Origin: Collinsella aerofaciens
Lineage (GTDB): Bacteria > Actinomycetota > Coriobacteriia > Coriobacteriales > Coriobacteriaceae
Assembly (NCBI RefSeq): GCF_028206995.1
Contig: NZ_JAQLFL010000003.1
Coordinates: forward strand, 62,001 to 126,000
Reading direction: 5' to 3'
DNA length: 64,000 nucleotides
In this document: in pieces, positions 61,879 to 64,000 of the stretch
How the letters are laid out: each line of letters begins with the position of its first letter
How positions within the stretch are numbered: position 1 is the first letter of the stretch
Made by a program: the position numbers and the translations under genes
The notes under the pieces: generated by a model
What the model was told of the DNA's origin: nothing
What the model saw: the letters and a program-made list of their open reading frames with translations, nothing else
Database searches by the model: none

Positions 61879-62892
61879 ATGAAGCGCATCCTTCTCATCG
61901 CCACGGGCGGCACCATCGCATCGACCGAGGACGGCAACGGCCTCTCCCCCGCCCTGACCGGTGAGGAGCTCGCCCAGAGCGTCCCCGAGATCTCGGGGCT
62001 CTGCGAGCTCGACGTCGTGCAGCCCATGAACATCGACAGCACCAACATGCGCCCGAGCGACTGGATGCGTATCCGCGACGTCATTGTCGAGGGTTATGCC
62101 GACCACGACGGCTTCGTGATTCTGCACGGCACTGACACCATGAGCTACACCGCAGCAGCGCTTTCCTACCTGATTCAGGACAGCCCCAAGCCCATCGTGC
62201 TCACCGGCTCGCAAAAGCCCATGGGCAATCCCTTTACCGACGCCAAGCTCAACCTGTACCAGAGCCTGCTCTATGCACTCGACGAGCATTCGCACGATGT
62301 GTCGATTGTGTTTGGCGGCGTCGCCATTGCCGGTACGCGCGCCCGCAAGCAGCGCACCATGAGCTTCAACGCATTCATTAGCGTCAACTATCCGCCCATT
62401 GCCTACATCCGCAATGACCGTATCGTGCGCAACGGGCTTCACGGCACGCATCAGGACGAAAACCCGGTGCATTTCTACGACAGCATCGACCCGCGCGTAT
62501 TTGTACTCAAGCTTACGCCCGGCGTAAACCCGGGCATCCTCGACGCCCTAGCCGATAGCTACGATGCTGTAATCCTTGAGACCTTTGGCATTGGCGGTAT
62601 CCCCGAGTTTGGCGAGTCCGGTGAGTCATTCCAGGAGGCGATTTTCCGCTGGGTCGATTCGGGTCGCACCGTCGTCATGACCACACAGGTCCCCGAAGAG
62701 GGCCTCGATCTGGGCGTTTATGAGGTCGGCCGCGCTTACGCCGATCATCCGGGCATCCTGCGCGGCGATGACATGACCACCGAGACGCTCGTGGCCAAAA
62801 CCATGTGGGCGCTCGGCCAGTCACGCGATGCGGCTGAGATTCAGCGTCTGTTCTACAGCCAAGTCAACCACGACCGCATCCCGATGGCGTAA
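61879..62892 (+). CDS. ansA: Type I (cytoplasmic) L-asparaginase
   Basis: The 337-residue protein has the asparaginase motifs IATGGTIAS (catalytic Thr12) and ILHGTDTMSYTAAAL, plus the LTGSQKPMGNPFTDAKLNL segment of the AnsA group. No signal peptide is present, so it is cytoplasmic. It hydrolyses asparagine to aspartate and ammonia. The ATG at 61879 has AGGA eight bases upstream. It is divergent from guaA and monocistronic. Confidence 0.94.
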   Translation: MKRILLIATGGTIASTEDGNGLSPALTGEELAQSVPEISGLCELDVVQPMNIDSTNMRPSDWMRIRDVIVEGYADHDGFVILHGTDTMSYTAAALSYLIQDSPKPIVLTGSQKPMGNPFTDAKLNLYQSLLYALDEHSHDVSIVFGGVAIAGTRARKQRTMSFNAFISVNYPPIAYIRNDRIVRNGLHGTHQDENPVHFYDSIDPRVFVLKLTPGVNPGILDALADSYDAVILETFGIGGIPEFGESGESFQEAIFRWVDSGRTVVMTTQVPEEGLDLGVYEVGRAYADHPGILRGDDMTTETLVAKTMWALGQSRDAAEIQRLFYSQVNHDRIPMA

Positions 62893-62914
62893 TTCAGCTG
62901 TCGGCGGGTATCCC

Positions 62915-63133
62915 CTATTCGATACCCTCAAGAAGCTCTGACACCGTCATACCGAGTGCGGGTGCGATCTTAAATAGAACCTTGAGCGTGAAATTTGCCG
63001 TCCCATCTTCGATTCGGTCGAGGTAGGGTCGGCTGATTCCTGTCGCCACACAAAAATCAACCTTGGAGATACCAAGGTCTCTGCGTGTCTCTTCGACCCG
63101 CCTACCAAGAATCTGTTTCGCACGTTCGTCCAT
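62915..63133 (-). CDS. XRE family regulator
   Basis: The 72-residue protein is a single XRE domain (GISKVDFCVATGISRPYLDRIEDGTANFTLKVLFKIAPALGMTVSELL). It is divergent from an unknown gene, with a 24-base perfect palindrome between them. Autoregulation and control of that neighbour are inferred. Confidence 0.9.
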   Translation of the reverse strand: MDERAKQILGRRVEETRRDLGISKVDFCVATGISRPYLDRIEDGTANFTLKVLFKIAPALGMTVSELLEGIE

Positions 63134-63162
63134 GCAGCCGAGTTTGAAATGGAGCCGAACAT

Positions 63163-63186
63163 AAACGTAAACTATAGTTTACGTTT
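63163..63186. promoter_or_regulatory. 24-base perfect palindrome between divergent genes
   Basis: The 24 bases 63163-63186 equal their own reverse complement; the core is CGTAAACTATAGTTTACG. The site lies 29 bases before the XRE start and 23 bases before the start of the divergent gene. It is an excellent candidate for the XRE operator. Confidence 0.75.
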
Positions 63187-63209
63187 TGCCGAATACACAG
63201 GAGTTTTCT

Positions 63210-63599
63210 ATGTCGGGTTCTTCGGTCCGCATGTACCGAGCCACGCCTCGCACAAACAGCGCGCCGCCCAAGCTCGTCGTCGTTGAATCAGAATGCCTTT
63301 CGCCCGATGAGCGCACAGCATTTGCATTGCTATCAAGTCGCGTCGCCGCCGTTCTGGTCCCTTGCCCGGCGCAAGGTGAACTTGCTATCCAATGCCAGGC
63401 GCACAGCTGCTCGCTCAATCAGGCTGCCGTGATCGCAACCAGCCAACGCGGTCTGCCCCTTCTCCTGGAAGCCGGTATCGCACTCGCCCTTCGCGGCGCC
63501 GGATACGAAAACGAGGCCGCCGCCGACATGGTCTTTAAACCACGATCGAGCGGCGGCCTCGCAGCAGCTATCGAATATATGTGCAGACTCGTTGCCTAA
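63210..63599 (+). CDS. Unrecognised 129-residue protein divergent from an XRE gene
   Basis: No family is recognised. The protein has an N-terminal basic stretch, then an alternating strand-helix pattern (KLVVVESECLSPDERTAFALLSSRVAAVLVPCPAQGELAIQC), three cysteines and an Ala-rich C-terminal helix. The ATG at 63210 has AGGAG six bases upstream. It is probably under control of the XRE protein. Confidence 0.65.
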   Translation: MSGSSVRMYRATPRTNSAPPKLVVVESECLSPDERTAFALLSSRVAAVLVPCPAQGELAIQCQAHSCSLNQAAVIATSQRGLPLLLEAGIALALRGAGYENEAAADMVFKPRSSGGLAAAIEYMCRLVA

Positions 63600-63608
63600 A
63601 AGGACAAG

Positions 63609-63992
63609 CTAGAAACCAAAGCCAAAGCCCGTTCCGGTAATCGCCGAGTACATAAAGTAAACGTTGATCACGTTGAGGAACACACCCGTAATGCAACCGT
63701 TGCGCAGGTAGCGCTCGCACACGATGCGCGCCATGGCGGCGGAGTCGTCATTGTTCTTGGCTTGGCGTCCCGCCGTAAAGTACGTCGCCACGCTCAGCAG
63801 CAGATTGAGTACCGGCAGTGCCAGCAGCTCGTAGCTCTTACCCCAGCGCGTCACCTCGCCGGCGGCGTTAAACTTCGTTGCCACCTCGGGGCCAATGTTG
63901 GGGATAACACACGCTGCGACCACCAGCGGAATCACCGCAAGTACGAGCAGCGCAATACCCATGTAGCCAGCTTTTTTGCCATATTTGAACAT
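63609..63992 (-). CDS. DUF1648-like membrane protein
   Basis: The 127-residue protein has three membrane segments (about 10-30, 53-70 and 95-115). Between the first two it has the loop GPEVATKFNAAGEVTRWGKSYELL, which matches the P..P.HFN..G...RWG pattern of DUF1648/SdpI-like proteins. It ends in a GFGFGF tail. The start at 63992 is only eight bases from the window end, so the upstream signals cannot be judged. Confidence 0.75.
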   Translation of the reverse strand: MFKYGKKAGYMGIALLVLAVIPLVVAACVIPNIGPEVATKFNAAGEVTRWGKSYELLALPVLNLLLSVATYFTAGRQAKNNDDSAAMARIVCERYLRNGCITGVFLNVINVYFMYSAITGTGFGFGF

Positions 63993-64000
63993 ATGCGTCG

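Overview
The window looks like a chromosomal segment of a human-gut actinobacterium of the class Coriobacteriia, most likely Collinsella or a close relative. The reasons are a GC of roughly 60%, many GTG/TTG starts, strong AAGGAGG-type ribosome binding sites, and a typical gene set: a 1084-residue fused ABC transporter, XRE-plus-membrane-protein pairs, DUF4143-type ATPases, and a CXXC small protein beside a NapH-like ferredoxin and a TlpA lipoprotein. This assignment is inference; no rRNA or tRNA gene is present to anchor it.

Layout. 0-8.8 kb is ordinary chromosome: a GntR/ABC operon, a ClC channel, a LOG-like protein, a K+ channel, a flavin-type enzyme, a PatB-like lyase, TrmO, an XRE/TipAS regulator and a glutaredoxin. 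8.8-12.9 kb is rich in small palindromic repeats around an RHH protein, a dihydrouridine synthase and an unknown membrane protein. 12.9-26 kb holds a MacB-like transporter, a redox operon (small CXXC protein, ferredoxin membrane protein, thioredoxin-like lipoprotein) divergent from a two-component system, then a LuxR-type regulator and a 1455-residue exported protein. 26-33 kb has an XRE/membrane-protein pair, a DUF234-type ATPase with its own inverted-repeat operators, and a second type IIA topoisomerase pair. 33-36.2 kb is a graveyard: two ATPase genes collapsed by internal deletions, a truncated tetR, a yjdF gene with a candidate riboswitch, and a ToxN/TenpN-like toxin. 36.4-41 kb is a very GC-rich lantibiotic-immunity-type ABC transporter plus two-component system with no bacteriocin genes.

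41.27-60.03 kb is interpreted as an integrative mobilizable element inserted at the 3' end of guaA. It is bounded by two copies of the last guaA codons. It carries excisionase, tyrosine integrase, relaxosome proteins, a VapE-like helicase, a relaxase, a VirD4-like coupling protein, two exported proteins, a DUF2958 protein and a type III restriction-modification system. 60-64 kb returns to core genes: guaA, asparaginase, a divergent XRE/unknown pair and a DUF1648-like membrane protein.

The most notable observation is that the type III methyltransferase gene (mod) carries a run of ten G near its 5' end. As assembled, the reading frame is broken exactly at that run; a run of nine would restore one 727-residue protein. 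The gene therefore looks like a phase-variable Mod captured in the OFF state on a mobile element. A previously unlisted 55-residue RHH gene precedes it and overlaps it by one base.
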